64,000 nt of DNA from Clytia hemisphaerica (lineage: Eukaryota; Cnidaria; Hydrozoa; Leptothecata; Clytiidae): contig CACVBU010000194.1 in the NCBI GenBank assembly GCA_902728285.1, forward strand, positions 558,001 through 622,000, given 5' to 3'. The translations under genes were made by a program, and so were the position numbers. Of the stretch, positions 1 through 13,000 are shown piece by piece (the first letter of the stretch is position 1; every line of letters begins with the position of its first letter). The notes under the pieces were generated by a model, which saw nothing but the letters and a program-made list of their open reading frames with translations, did no database searches and was not told the origin of the DNA.

Positions 1-450
1 GATCCCTACAACGAACAGTACCAACGTGTGTACGGCTCACGTGTTTTACGTCTGTTCCGTAAGAACCTTACGGAAGCCGAGTACAAAGCCGGGAAGAACG
101 TCACTTTCCGAGAATTCGCCGATTATGTTATCCGAGTTCATACGAAACGAGAATTTGTAAACGAGCATTGGGACACGATGCATAATTTATGCCACCCTTG
201 TCGTGTGAAGTATGATTATATTGGCTCAATGGACTCACTTATCGAAGACTCGGAGACGGTTCTAAAAGAGATTGGTTGGTATAATCGAGTCAAATTTCCC
301 GCCAAAGCAACGGATAAATACAAGAATAAATTACCCACTTTGATGAAGCAATATTTTTCACAATTACCGAGAAATGTGACAATGAAGCTGTATAAAATTT
401 ATGAAGCTGATTTTAAAGCTTTTGGATACTCGGCCGATGAATATCTGTAG
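1..450 (+). CDS. Carbohydrate sulfotransferase (Sulfotransfer_2 family), C-terminal exon, 5' partial
   Basis: The reading frame is open from base 1 (Asp-Pro-Tyr-Asn...) to a TAG at 448-450, giving about 149 residues. An internal GTG at 28 is not a start. The protein has the C-terminal signature of the HNK-1/chondroitin/dermatan sulfotransferase group: an Arg-Lys-Asn stretch, then FREFADYVI, NEHW, CHPCRVKYDYIG and a following acidic helix. These Golgi type II membrane enzymes move sulfate from PAPS to sugar hydroxyls on glycans. The PAPS-binding loops and the membrane anchor would be upstream, outside the window. Which CHST subtype this is cannot be decided from the C-terminus. The family call is firm; substrate is unknown. 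Confidence 0.85.
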   Translation, partial: DPYNEQYQRVYGSRVLRLFRKNLTEAEYKAGKNVTFREFADYVIRVHTKREFVNEHWDTMHNLCHPCRVKYDYIGSMDSLIEDSETVLKEIGWYNRVKFPAKATDKYKNKLPTLMKQYFSQLPRNVTMKLYKIYEADFKAFGYSADEYL

Positions 451-823
451 GGATTAACAAATTATAGTTCAGTTTTTAATGCACATCTTAGATACTTTAT
501 TTTATTCCTTTAAGATATTTAGAGATTAGAAATTTCGAAAGCATTACAAAGAATTTACTCCACACAGAAATGGATGGTTGTAGTGATTGAGCCGATGATA
601 ACATGTATAACAGTTTATATCAGAACCTTTGTGCAACTTTAAGCCTATTATAAATTTGCTTTTATATCTATTCAACATCAAAATCTAAGAGTAAATGAGA
701 TTTTTGGTATATTTTCTCAGTTTTCTTACTGTTCCGATGAAACACCTTAAATCTCTCCGCTTCTCACAGACTGGAGCCGTTTATAATCTATGTAATACAG
801 TAATATTTTGTTATCATCAATGG
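451..823. other. 3' flank of the sulfotransferase gene
   Basis: AT-rich sequence that should contain the 3' UTR. I see no canonical AATAAA signal in it and no gene-like open frame. Confidence 0.4.
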
Positions 824-1090
824 AACCTCCAACTAGCGGACACTATTCGGAGAATAGAGTTAGTGTCCGCTATTTGGAGGTGTCCGACTAGTCTGACCGT
901 CAATGTCCGCGGAAAGAGGAAAAGCAGGGTTTCGGCCATTTCGTGCCAAAAAACTTTGTCGGCTAATTGGAGGGTCCGTTAATTGAGTGCCCGCCTTTTG
1001 GAGTTTTTTTTATGAGGATTTGACTAGGAAATAGCCGGGGAAAATAGAATTGTCCTATTAGAGTGCCCGTTAATTGGAGGTTTTACTAAT
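824..1090. repeat. Inverted and degenerate direct repeats of a 'GTCCGCTATTTGGAGGT' motif
   Basis: A 22-base arm at 824-845 pairs with 860-882 with one or two mismatches (TAGCGGACACTA against TAGTGTCCGCTA). The same motif recurs in degraded form at about 960-990 and 1060-1085 (GTCCGTTAATTGAG, GCCCGTTAATTGGAGG). This looks like a decayed repeat element; no open frame is credible. Confidence 0.6.
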
Positions 1091-4005
1091 ACGAGATGAT
1101 ATCAGTTTGCATAAAACTACATTTCGTCACTAACATTATTTATTTTGCTCATGTCTGAAGTAGTCATCTAGCATGCTAGAGCATACATTTAGTGGAAAAC
1201 TATTTCTTAAGTCTCGCTCACGTCGTCGAAAAATGTGCGTGACTATGTTTTACGAAAGAGAGCGTAAATTAATAATCAATTTATACAAACATAAGTATTT
1301 GTTATGTTTTACAAAACGATAGAATAAGTTCTTCGAATATTTCTTCAATCTTGTAGATGGCGTCTTACGTGATCACTAAGAGAATTTCTGAAGTGAAATT
1401 ATTTTTCAAGCACCAAAATAACAACTAGACAATATCATCCGTAAAGCCTTCTTGGTGATGTAGAAAAACATAGCGATAGTGATGAACCATTCAGACGATA
1501 GAAACTCAGCTTTGCCCTTTTTTGCGTAAGACCCTCGCAGAATCCTTTTGAAAAAAGCTTGGAAAATAAAACAAATATCAACGGATCAAGATGGCAGAAG
1601 GAGAAAAACTTTATCAAAAAGCTGGTTTTGAGGAGCATCTGTCTTCTCATTTGCTCCTCCTAGATAAATTTCGTTTCAGTAAATAAACCAAGATGCTTTA
1701 CTACAGACGATAGAAACTCCTAAAACATATATTTACCTTATTTGGAGAGGATGCTTCGATTGTTAGTAAGAATATAATTTGTGGTACACCCCTGTCTCCG
1801 ATTTTCAGCCAATGAAACTTGAGCATGAGTTTGATAAGGATGCACTGGCGACACAGGGTTGATTTATTCAAATGCAAGTAAAATCCTTGAGGGTAGACGA
1901 TGCTATCGTCCGTTAGAGGAGAGTCAGTAAACGTGGCAAAATATATATGCGCCGAGTCGGGGCGTCAGGGTGGTTTACGGGAAACACTGTAAACACCTCC
2001 GCCACTGCTTACTCCGCCTTGGAATAACCACCATTTTCAAATTTATCCCGCTTCCTAAATTATTCCCATTTTTAGTGATCTTGAGGGGAACTTTTTTAGA
2101 AATGTTTCTTTGAGCACGATCGAAAAAAGGAATAGGTCAAATTCGGGGTACGTCATATGAAAGAAATTCATAACCAACAATAACATTTTTAGAGTTGTTG
2201 TCCGTTACGTAAAGAACAGTATCCAGTGAAACATCCTCAAAAAAGATCATTGCTCATTTAGGAGGGTTGATTGTTCATTCAAATTGAAACCACCATCATG
2301 ATTACTTGCGGTTTGAAAAGAAATATCAACTATTCAATATCCATATAAATAATACTCGATATAATATGTTATACACCTCACCCAGCTAATTTTGCAAAAC
2401 AAGATACGAAAATTTGCAAAAGAAAAAATATCTACTAGGGCATGCTGAGTAACGTAGAATGTCTGTATTAGTTTGAGTTTATCGACCCAGTAATATTTTC
2501 GTATTGGAAGTTTATCGTGGCTTGGATCACGAGATTCAGGTTTTGCTAACGTATTCTCGCGACCCAAAGCCACGAAAAACTTCCAATTTGTCTAATTCCT
2601 GCTATATTATGCACTCCCTACATTTGTAAAACAATGATTAATGATAAAGTCCTGGAAAATCACAGTAGTAGAATCTATATTCATGAGACCTGTACTATAA
2701 TGTATGTGTGTATAATTATGCATCATTCCAGTTTGCAGAGTGTGGAACGTTTGCTCGAGATCTCGATGCACAACTCGGAGAAAGTCGCAAAATTAGAGGT
2801 TTTCAGGTACAAGTTCAGACGGTTTTTTAACCTCAAGTGCACAGTTCAGATATTTTTTCCTCAAGTGCAGCTAATTTTAGCAATTTTTTTGCCTTTATGG
2901 GCGAATTTTCGAGGTATAGGTGCACCTTGTCTAGACCAAAATATATCAGGTGCGTTCTTCCAGTGCGGAACTTGGTATTTCCGAATTTTTCTCGAGTGCA
3001 ACCTTGCCATACTCTCTAAACTGGATCATGATTTGCAGAATCGTACACTACGCGAGGCAATGTCTTAATTGCAAGTTTTTAATGTGTTTACAAATGCTTC
3101 TCTCTTCTAAAAAGTTTCCAATAGTGGAATCGTCCACGAGACAAAGTCTAAGATCCAAGCTAAAAGCTGTTGAAAAAGCCTGAAAAGCATAGTATACGCT
3201 ATACATTACGCTATACCTACATAGCTAAGGTTTGCTGCTCTTTATTTTTCATTTCGATCTTCATAAAAACTATCTAAAAGGCAAGAATTGAACTAAGTGC
3301 ACAGTTATTCGACTATCCAAATGGACTGCTGCTAGACTGTGTTGCGTCTGCATTGTTTACTCAGGTTGGGAATCTCAGTTCTGTGGAGAATATAGACAAT
3401 ATGAACGCAAAGGTTGGTATTGAACTAAATCTCATCCTACTCAAGTTTATGACACTTCTAATAAATAGAAACATTTGACTAATGTTCGAAAGCCTAAATA
3501 ATTCAATACCAACATTCCAGTTTCGGCCAAATTGACCTGATTTCGAAAGAATGACCGTTTTGTATGAATCATAAAAAGTCATTCAATGCCATCTATAACA
3601 AAATGCATGAATTATGCAAAAAGTAATAAATAAATTAAAGCACGGGAACAGACCGCATGGTAGGGTTACATTTTTTCATTGCGAAATTGTTTTAAAGAAT
3701 TGAAAAACATGTTATTTTCCGATTGAGAGGTACGAACAATGGAATGACTTTATATGGTGTTGAAGGAATTCAGTTCCCGAAGAATTTCATTACGTTATAA
3801 AAATGAAGGGATGATCAAATTTGTGATCAGTTTTGCACAAGCATCGATTCGTCAGCTTCAAGTCTTATGTTACAACGAATTTCATGTTTGATGCAAACCA
3901 ACCGATTTGAGTCGTAATTTTTTTTCATTTTCAATAAAACAACAGGATTGTGTCGTATTTATTTTTGAGTATTACATCTTTTTGGATTTATTAAGAAGAA
4001 GAACA
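1091..4005. other. Intergenic region without a recognisable gene
   Basis: Open frames here are short and low-complexity, with no domain I can recognise. Around 2830-3010 there are loosely repeated phrases (TCAAGTGCA, TTTTTCTCGAG). The last few hundred bases before 4006 must hold the promoter and 5' UTR of the Ig/FN3 gene, but no clear TATA element stands out. Confidence 0.4.
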
Positions 4006-7000
4006 ATGGAGTTTTTGAGTTCGATTTTCTTTTTGGTGTTACTCAACACATGTAAAGCAATGCCCAAAGGTAAGCGTAAATTTTTTTTCAAAAACTCGAA
4101 ACCGGAAAATTGGCTTCAGCATAAACCCTACCTTTGTCAGGAGAGATTTTTTTCTTTTTTATAAAACAGCCTAAAGCCGGTTTTCCGTCGATTATTTTTT
4201 CGCGCAGAATGAATTTTTCTTGAGATTAATTTTCATCTTGAGGTTATTCTGAAAAAGGTATTCAAACGTTATATTTTCAGCGTAGCACTAGACTAGAAAA
4301 GTAATGGTTTTATTTTCATTTTGCGCGCGATTCTTTTATCCCAGATGACGTCAAAATTATATACTGCGCACGCATATCGGCCGAAAAATTTACCCCGCGC
4401 GGACGCTTTAGCCAGTACTCAGTAGTACTGCTTATGGAGTAAGAACATATTGAACGAATGAAATAATGAGCATTTTCTTTTTCACAGCCAACGTGACGGC
4501 AGAAACAAACAAAACAATGAGCATTATATCACTCCAACAATCAACCAATCAGCGATTAGTATGCAACGTTAAAGGCCTCCCCATCAACAAATCCTTCAAA
4601 CTATCATGGTACAAAGGAAACGAAGCCTTATCAAAGGAGACTTTCAATAACACGAAGAATGAGCACCAATTTCAGCATGAATTGGGAAAGGGGCCTGAGG
4701 CGAGTGGAGCATATCGATGTGAAGTTCGAGATGGGGAGGGAAGCATTTTGAGCAGTGATAGTGTCATCATTCAAAGAGATTCACCTTGTAAGTATGGGTG
4801 ATCTTGTTTTCTTTTGCCTGAGCTGAAGTTGTAGGCTGTACACTGCACTGAAAATCAAAATAAACGAACTGTATAACTTGCCGTTCGATACACAAGAGTC
4901 ACAACAGTTGTGCGGTTTACTAAGTTGAAAACTTAAACATTTCCACAAACCTTCAAAAAGGCTTCATTGATTGTTTCACCGTACTGAACGTGCAGAAAGC
5001 TTTTTGAAAAATGTTGGAAAAGTAAAAAACAATAACACCGACACATTAAGTGCTTACCACCTTTTTACCAAAAAGTGAGATTGAAGCATTGAAAATTGTT
5101 TTGCAAAAAGAACTAGTTAGTGCATTCATTTTTGGGGTGAAGAGTTTTGCCTGCAACGTCACTTTTTTTGGCCATAACAAGTTTCAAATTCCACATGAGG
5201 TTACGCCCGGCTACGGATTCAAGGGTTGGCCTCCAACTAATATTACTTATTTTTCTTTTTCCAGATTTGACGATCAAAGAGAGTGCTACGATTCCTGTCA
5301 TGAACATCCGTACCAACGAAACGAAACAGACACCGTTCATCATTGAATGCGCCGTATCGTCATTCCCACGTGCTAACGTCACCTTTACACGTCTCGGCGA
5401 ACTACTGAACAACACCAACCCTCGTGTGGAGGTGACGGTGACTGAAGACGGGGATACGGTTACATACACATTGACGCTCTCTAGCGTAACTTTCACGGAT
5501 GCAGCGGAATATTTTTGCAGAGCTTCGAATAGAAAACAAGGACAGCCACAGAAAATGAAAGTTGGGGTCATTCATTTAGCTGGTGAGTTTAATGAAATCT
5601 ATGAAAGTACTAATAATGCTTAAGGGTTCAAACAATTGCCTAGTGGTCTAAAGCATCTGTTTCATAAACTATGGGGGAGGGGGGTCTAGGTTCGATTACT
5701 CGCTTTTCGTGCTTCTTTCATTGAGAACTGGTTGGATGGACCAAATCAAAATAATCGAAAAGGGTCCTCGCCCCTTTTATCTACTCAATCTCAACATAAA
5801 AATAGTAGCGTGGAATAGAAATGGATAGAATTTTTAATGAGCAATCTTTTCTTTTCTTCATAGGACAAGAGTGTTCGAACAATTTGATCGAAGCATCCAA
5901 ACAATTGAAATGTCCAAACCAAGAGAAATGTATCTCCACAACATTGTGTGGTAAAACATCTCATGAACAATGCAAACTTTATCGGTGTGGTAAGCGAGCT
6001 CTTTGAAATAAATATTATTCTCAGTCGAAGGTCTAGTTGACTCTCTCTAATTCGACGTTCTACTATTTGACACGCTACATAACTTGATACTATTGAAAGC
6101 CACCGTCAAACTCTCAGAAATTCTCATAAACGAAACTCTACTATTTGATACGCTCTCTTATTCGATGAAAATCCAATTCCCTTTGAACATCGAATTAGAG
6201 AGTGTCAACTGTAGTTAAAAACTTGAGCTAACTGCTTTACTTTACGGAAAAAACTAACAAAGACAAACTTTACCAACATTTTGATTCGATGTGAATCAAT
6301 CAATCAACATCCTAGGGATTTTTAGTGCTTGCCCTTGAACAGCAAAGACAGATTTACCAAATGTTTTACGAATGAAAAGTTCAATTTAGTTTCATTTTCA
6401 TTCATCAGAGCGTCCGAGCACACCACAAGAAGCCAAAGTCGTTCGATGTACTCACAACGCCGTCGAGTTACAATGGTCACCAGACGAGCGCGCCAATAAA
6501 TATATCATTCACGTCTTCTCGTCTTACGGCGACAACTACGTCTTACCAACCAACGTTAATCGTATCGTTGAGAACGGCTTGCGTTCGAACCAGGAGTACA
6601 CGTTCATTGTTGAAGCTATGAATGACTTTGCTATCAGTGATGCTACCAATGTTTTGAAATGCAAAACTAGACGAATGGGTGAGTAGATCACTCTAACTTT
6701 AACTTCGAGATTACACTCTCATCTTATCTCATTTTTGATACTCATGAAGTAATGTTTACTACGGAAACACCCTGGTTTAATTTAAGTAATAGCTAACTTC
6801 AAACAATTTCACTCTTGCCAAAATTTCACCACTAAAGCCACAAATAGCGTGTGTCTATAGAAAACATTGCACCGTGAGTATCATGAAAATTGTAGTCACG
6901 CAGTAACATTCACTTTCAACCGTTGGATTGGACACATGTATTTTTAAATGCCTAATTGAAAAAAAAGATAGCTTCATCTTTTCCGATCTGTAAGAGTAGA

Positions 7001-8405
7001 TGGTAAATCTTTGCCAATGAGTATAAATCTAATGAACGAATAAAGGAACGTATAAGTAACGAATGAGAGTTTTCAATAATCTGTTCTCTTTGACAGAGCC
7101 TCCATCACGTGTACTGAACACCAAGGTAGATCGAAACAATGAAAACGAGGTCGTGTTGAGATGGGATTTACCGAGAGATGATGGTATGAAGGCGGCTGAA
7201 ACGGAAGTCATCGGTGAACTGCAATATGAAGTCAAATATTGTCCACAACAAAAGGTGAGAAGGTCTTTTTCTTCCTTACTAAGGCTGACTTAAATAGGAG
7301 TCTACCGCTTTGGAAAAGTTTACAAGGTCTTAACCTTAACAGGCATTCAATGAGAATTTAAAATGAGTATTAGACTTTGCTTCAAGCTGACAACATTACC
7401 ACCAGACTTCTTCAGAAATGAAAAAAGAACTTTAAAAATGTTTAAAATATCAAAGTGAGGATGACTACTACTTAATCTGACTCTCCTTCTAATTGACAGG
7501 TCGGTCAAGATTTATTACAAGAGTGTAAGAACGTCACAACAAAAGAGACGTCACTATCACTTCCGTTGGATGTCAATGTTGACGTCGTCTACAAATTCAC
7601 CGTCATCCCTATCAACGGCGGTGGCGTCAAGGGAGAAGCACATACTACAATTCAAGTCATCCCAACAAGTAAGTGTCTTCACACTTCAGTTCATTTATTC
7701 CCTTCCATGTTTCATTATTTTCAATTTCATATTACTTCCTTAGAAAATCTAGATGCGTACGCATATTTTTGATTCTTAATAAGACCTAATTTAAGCTTCT
7801 TTCTTTTGCATTCTGAATTCTTGAACGATCTATTGTCGCTGTCCAAACCAATAACGTTTAGGCGAAGGCTAGAGTCGAATCTCCAACGTAGTAAGATTTG
7901 AAGCCACTTATTTCCTACATATGTTGCGCGGCCCACATGGTTTCATACATACAAATAGTGGTTTGGAAATAACATTTCCCAGCAGAATTAAAAAATTGTG
8001 TAAAGCACGAAAACAAAAAAAAGTGGTAGGTTCAATCCGTCATCTGAAATGCAGCACAAATTTCAAGACAAAACTTTTGCTTGCCCGAGATAAGTTGAAG
8101 ACTCGCCTCTAGCTTTTGGTTCGAAACTCAATGGTCCTGACTGTAATGTAGTGACAAGAATCTCATCAACACAATCTTAGGCACAATATTCTAATATCTG
8201 AAAAAAATAGCTAATAACTGAAAAGACTAACCTTGAACTTCGATTTTTGGTCTTTCGGCTACACCAATCAAGTCTAGAGAGAAATGGATTAAACAATTCT
8301 TCATTTTCTTTTTCAGACGATTCAAGAATCTTGAAGATGGTGCCATCTGTGATCTTAGCATGTTTGATTGTCTCTTTACTGCTGACGTCAAAAGAGTTCC
8401 TTTAG
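4006..8405 (+). CDS. Ig/FN3-domain cell-surface or secreted protein, eight exons
   Basis: Exons: 4006-4069, 4488-4787, 5265-5582, 5864-5989, 6409-6678, 7097-7254, 7500-7668, 8317-8405. All junctions are GT-AG and the joined frame closes at 497 residues. Order: signal peptide (about 1-18); Ig1 (Cys47, Trp62, Cys99, with the YRC motif); Ig2 (Cys150, Cys206 in EYFC) where the usual core Trp is missing; a 42-residue linker with six Cys in its own exon (228-269); FN3-1 (270-359); FN3-2 (360-468); and a hydrophobic C-terminus ending KEFL. Ig and FN3 units are bounded by phase-1 introns, the usual exon-shuffling pattern. The short hydrophobic tail without a cytoplasmic domain suggests a GPI-anchor signal, less likely a bare membrane anchor. 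It may act in adhesion or as a receptor; I cannot name an orthologue. The ATG is chosen because it starts a clean signal peptide. It is convergent with ALKBH8. Confidence 0.85.
5636..5705 (+). repeat. Possible tRNA-derived SINE head in intron 3
   Basis: A box-A-like stretch (TAGTGGTCTAAAGC, 5641-5654) is followed 35 bases later by a box-B-like stretch (GGTTCGATTAC, 5689-5699). Spacing and motifs resemble an RNA polymerase III promoter. No cloverleaf pairing, tail or target duplication was found, so this is tentative. Confidence 0.35.
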
Positions 8406-8963
8406 TATGAACACCGAGAGGGAGTTAAAGAGAAACAGTCAACAGAGGTGGAGGGAGAGAAAGCTGATGTACAAGCGAGGATGTGCATATATGCTAAGAA
8501 GATAGCAGAGTTTTGAGCTTTCAAATGACGAGATAAATTAGTCTTACATTAATCTAATGATGACGTTTATATCAAATTTTGAACGATTTGAATCACGATG
8601 TTTGAGAAATTTATACGTTTTAGATATTTTGCTACTACTGGAGTAGCTAGAAGTTTTTGAGTAGAAAAAACTGATTTTTTTGTATATTATGAAACGATTA
8701 TTGACCATTTTGAAACATTTCTAAAGTGTTAAAAATAACAAAGAACGATTTTGAAGTCTTCAAAAATTATCTTGTGTCTTTTTTCATATTAAAATACCCA
8801 ATTTCTGAAGTTGCTCTTTGATCAAAATTACAAAAAAATACAAAATGACTTGACTTACAAAAAATATAACATAACGTGTTTCTGGGGAAAATGGTAGGAA
8901 CAACTGAATTTCCACACTAGTATATAAGACTTTTGAGAATTTTGGTCTACAGAATACATATTA
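8406..8963. other. 3' flank of the Ig/FN3 gene
   Basis: AT-rich non-coding sequence; nothing recognisable beyond its likely 3' UTR role. Confidence 0.4.
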
Positions 8964-9235
8964 GTAAGGTTAAGTATCGATAGATAAATCACGACGACGT
9001 ACGAATTTTCTCTAGCCTTCATTCGTGCCATGCTAGACTTACCCCGTAATGAAATCAACTTTGCTTCCAGAACGAATTTCCGATTGATTTTCCGTTCTAG
9101 AAGCAAAGCGGATATAATACACGGGATAAGTCTAGCTTGCTTTCCGATCAGCCTGTAAAAAAGTGCCGTGGGTTGAATGAAGGCTAGAGAAAATTCGTCC
9201 GTCGTCGTGATTTATCTATCGATACTTAACCTCAC
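8964..9235. mobile_element. MITE with ~60-bp terminal inverted repeats and TATTA target duplication
   Basis: The 272-bp element has arms 8964-9025 and 9175-9235 that are inverted copies with about three mismatches; the ends read GTAAGGTTAAG and CTTAACCTCAC. TATTA flanks it on both sides (8959-8963 and 9236-9240). An inner inverted pair (GCTAGACTTA.../...ATAAGTCTAGC) makes the whole element foldable. It carries no transposase. Confidence 0.8.
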
Positions 9236-10009
9236 TATTATTCACAGTAGAACAGTTAAAACGTAGTAAGTCAGCGTTTTAACTCTAAAAATAGAAATTA
9301 CCTAGTCTGCAAGGAAAATGACTCACTTAAACTTCCGAAAATCAAAGATAAAACAGCTCGAAGCCGATCGGTTAAAATTAAACGTTATTTACTTCCCCCG
9401 TATTGGGCTTTTCCTGAAAATGTTAGATGGGGGGAATAATTCTCCGGGGGGTCCTTGCTCTGCTTGGGGGTAATTTTCTCCAGGGGGTCAAACAGGGGGG
9501 TCAGTGTACCAGAAGGTGGCATGTATCCTGGGGTGGGTGGGTGTTTCCGAATTTCCGAAAAAAGTTTTCCCGATTTCCCGATTTTTGGAAAAATGTTTAC
9601 CCGATTTTCCGATTTTTTCCAGGTAGTACCCAGTAGTAAATGGGGGTACTTCAGGGGTGGGTGGGTGACAAGTTTTGAAAAATACCTTGTAGTACACATA
9701 CATGCCGCCTTCTAGTACACTGACCTGGGTCAAATCATGCTTGTTCGGGGGGTAAAAGACCATAGATTTATAAAGCCCGAAGCGCTAGATGTCGTGCTTT
9801 GACTGAAAAATGTGTCGTGGTTAGGTAGGAAATCCTACCTAGGTCACGTGACATTACAATAGAGTTTCAGCGCTTGACCAATCAGAAGCTTCGCGTAAAT
9901 TTCCAAAAAATGTTATATTCTACGCCCCATATTTTTTCTGGAAGAACCCATTCCGGTTACACATCATTCCGGTATTTCCACCTCAAAAACAAAACAAGAT
10001 TGCTGCGGA
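9236..10009. other. Region between the convergent Ig/FN3 and ALKBH8 genes
   Basis: G-rich low-complexity text at about 9428-9690 gives spurious open frames on both strands. At about 9845-9895 lies a dispersed repeat shared with ATP9B intron 23. The ALKBH8 3' UTR should be near 9700-10009. Confidence 0.45.
9822..9896. repeat. Dispersed repeat, partner at 55950-56013
   Basis: Starting from GTTAGGTAGG, both copies carry GTGACATTACAATAGA and then CTTGACCAATCAGAAGCTTC with few differences. The copies are about 46 kb apart in the same orientation, one between genes and one in an intron. Confidence 0.7.
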
Positions 10010-13000
10010 TCAAGAAGATACCTTTTGTAAAACAATACACCAATTTCCACAGTCCAAGTACAAATCTCTCACTTCAACGTTGGGGAGTTGACGGCACAAT
10101 GTCTCCAGTTCACCTCTTTTGAAGACATGGTAAAAACGATGAAAGACGTGTTCCTCTTGGGAAGGGTTAATATTCTTCAAATGCCAGGGCACTAATAAAT
10201 CTTGCTGTTGAAAAGTATTTCGACCTTCTGCTACTTGGATGTATTGTTTATCGTTCGATTCCTTTGAATCAGAATATTTATTTGTCTCTAAATCTAGAGC
10301 TTCTAGTTTTTCATTATCAATAGAATAGCTAGGGTTTAATATTTTTGTTCCGTCAGTACCTAATAAGACACCTTCATTTTCTTCCTCGGTATCTTGCTCG
10401 AGTGCCCATACGTAGACAAGGATTAAGCCTCCGACGCGTGTGATTCGAACAAGCTCTTGTATAGCTTCCAATCGACGTTGCTCTGTAGACAGGTGATGAA
10501 TGACCGCGATGCAAATACAACCATCGAAACAAGATGACCTGAAAGAAATAGGTAGTTCATTCTTGAAATCACAATAGTCAAAGCAAAGTATTCTACAATT
10601 TATTGATGAACTGATTTTGCGCTGATTGACGGAAAAAGCTGTTTTTATACTTGACGGTAATTCGTACCTACTCTTTGCTATAGACTAATTCTGTGTCTCG
10701 CTAGTACTAGCTTCCATTCCAACACATAGGAAACAAAAGACTGGCGAAAAAGGTGCCAAACCCTAACAAACCATTCATCGTGGTTAACTTTGCTAAGGTA
10801 GTAGTACCCTTTCTACAGGACAATATTTTACTGACCTGTATGGTAAAGTCAAGCAATCGGACACCATGATTTGATGTCCTCGTTCTTCGCAAATGCTTGC
10901 CAAGTTCACACTTCGATCCGATCCCATCATCATCAACTGGTTATTGACGCCCAAATATTTCCCATTACCACACCCAACATCTGCTACGATACTTCCGTTC
11001 GGTAAATTACACAAAAACTTCTTGACACGTGGCCAAGGGGAATGACGCGTGTCACTAAAATGTTCTGCGATTTCGTCATAAACCTTGTAAACAAGTTCAT
11101 CTTCGAGGGAACTAGCCTCATTTTGAGACAAAGGTACAGGCCATGTTTTCTTGGTGACGTCATCGTTCTGCGAATCGCATTTTGTTGGAAACGCACATCG
11201 ACATTCACCGCGTAATATTTTGCGGAACGTCAATGATATCCGTATACCACGTTCGCGCATCGTTAAATGTTTTGCGTTTTCATCTTCGGTATTTTGGGTA
11301 GGATCTTTACAAAATACAATATCGTGCTTCCGAGGTGTTATTCTATGAGGTAAGAAGTCAAAGCACATCAAATATCTTTTCAAGGTTTATAAAACAACCA
11401 GCCCAAATTCAAAATAATGACCTTGAGACAATAGCGTAGAAAACCTTTCTTAGAATAAGAAGAAATACACGATATGAAATAACAAAGTATAACATAACTA
11501 CAAAGAAATCTCGTTTTTGGTCATTCTCTTACCCATGAGACCACAAATATCTGGACTCTCCTTTCATTGCAAGCAAACTTCGCCGTGCAAGAAAAACTGA
11601 CTTCGTTCGTCCTTCTGGATTTGTAAAGTCCATCGCTACCTGAACGTGAAATGAAATCATAAGGTATAATAAGATGAATAAAGTAAAATATTTTGTGCGT
11701 CCAACCAAACCTATATATATATATAAATAATACGGTATAATATAATTTATAAGTAGGCTAACGCATGGCATTCAAGTGTCTCGAAAAGGTCCCTCGGGAA
11801 ATAACTATGTACACTAAAAACTTGTTTTGGGGAATCAACTGGGTTCAACATGGCAAGATATCACAACTTTTCTAAAGAGAGGAATATTCAGGTTGATAAG
11901 CAAAACAAAGGGATATGTGAAAAAAACGATAATTTACCAGTGAATTTAGTGTGAGCGAAAATATTCCATCTTCGAAGGCGGAATGGGTGTCCACATGTGC
12001 CGGAATACCTGAAGAAATGAACATGTTTTGTTAAAAGTCAATCCGTCACGGAATTGTATATGTCTGCAGCCAAATCTTTTTACCTTATCGGATATCAAGG
12101 ATATCTACAAAACATAAAGCGAGACCGTTCGTCAAAACCTCAAAACTGGCAATTACTACTGATATAATATTGAACATGTATTCATCAGAAACTCTTGATT
12201 CTTTGTTAAATACAATAACATAAAACATTCTCATCTATTGCAAAAATAGACCTTGTCCAGGTCGATATTGGTTTATGGTGAGTTGATCAGGAATTTCGTG
12301 TATGAGACCATCAGTCAGCATCTTGTCCAGTAATTGTTGGCAGATTCGTGGTATCCCTTCATCCATCGGTTTCTCTTTATCAATATTGTTGCTTCCATAA
12401 AGGAATTTATAGCCGTAATGCAAAACACTGCGATGTTTAAGCACATTTTCACCGGCTGGAAGAAAAGAAAATTTAAAACGTAAAAAGTTGAAATAATAAG
12501 CAAAAATGTACCAATCAAATCAATATCCGTCGATTCTACAAATTATAGACGTGGTTTTTCAAAAGTATAAGCTCAGATAAGAGCATGGTGATTTAAGGGT
12601 TGCTTGGACAAAAAATCAAACTTGAAAAACAACACGACAAATATGAGTGAAATGAGAGTAGATTTAGCAGAATCTGAATCACGTTTGATTTTACCTTCTT
12701 GGTCACAACATTGCCGGTGAAAGAAATCGAATAAGTCTTTTTCATATTCTTCATCAATGAATTCTCGATAGATCTCCAATCCCTCAATCAGCCCTTCACC
12801 TACATCTTCGTCTGGATAGCTCTCGTTCTCAGCACTCTTTCTCAAGAAGTGCAAGTCAGGTGTATCTAAATACTGGAAGTAAAGGGGAACGCTTGTTGGT
12901 TGTTTCACGTTATCACAATTGTTTAGAATGTGACCTTCGAGTGCATTGACAGCTTTTTCAGCGCAAACGATCGACTGCATTTGTACCAACGCAAAGGATT

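Noticed and set aside
2634..3068. 144-codon open frame upstream of the Ig/FN3 gene
   Set aside because: Composition is AT-driven, there is no domain, and alternative frames overlap it equally well.
5113..5571. 152-codon minus-strand frame
   Set aside because: It is the shadow of the Ig2 exon on the other strand.
9385..9763. Overlapping open frames on both strands
   Set aside because: G/C-run low-complexity sequence; no conserved motif and no splice context.
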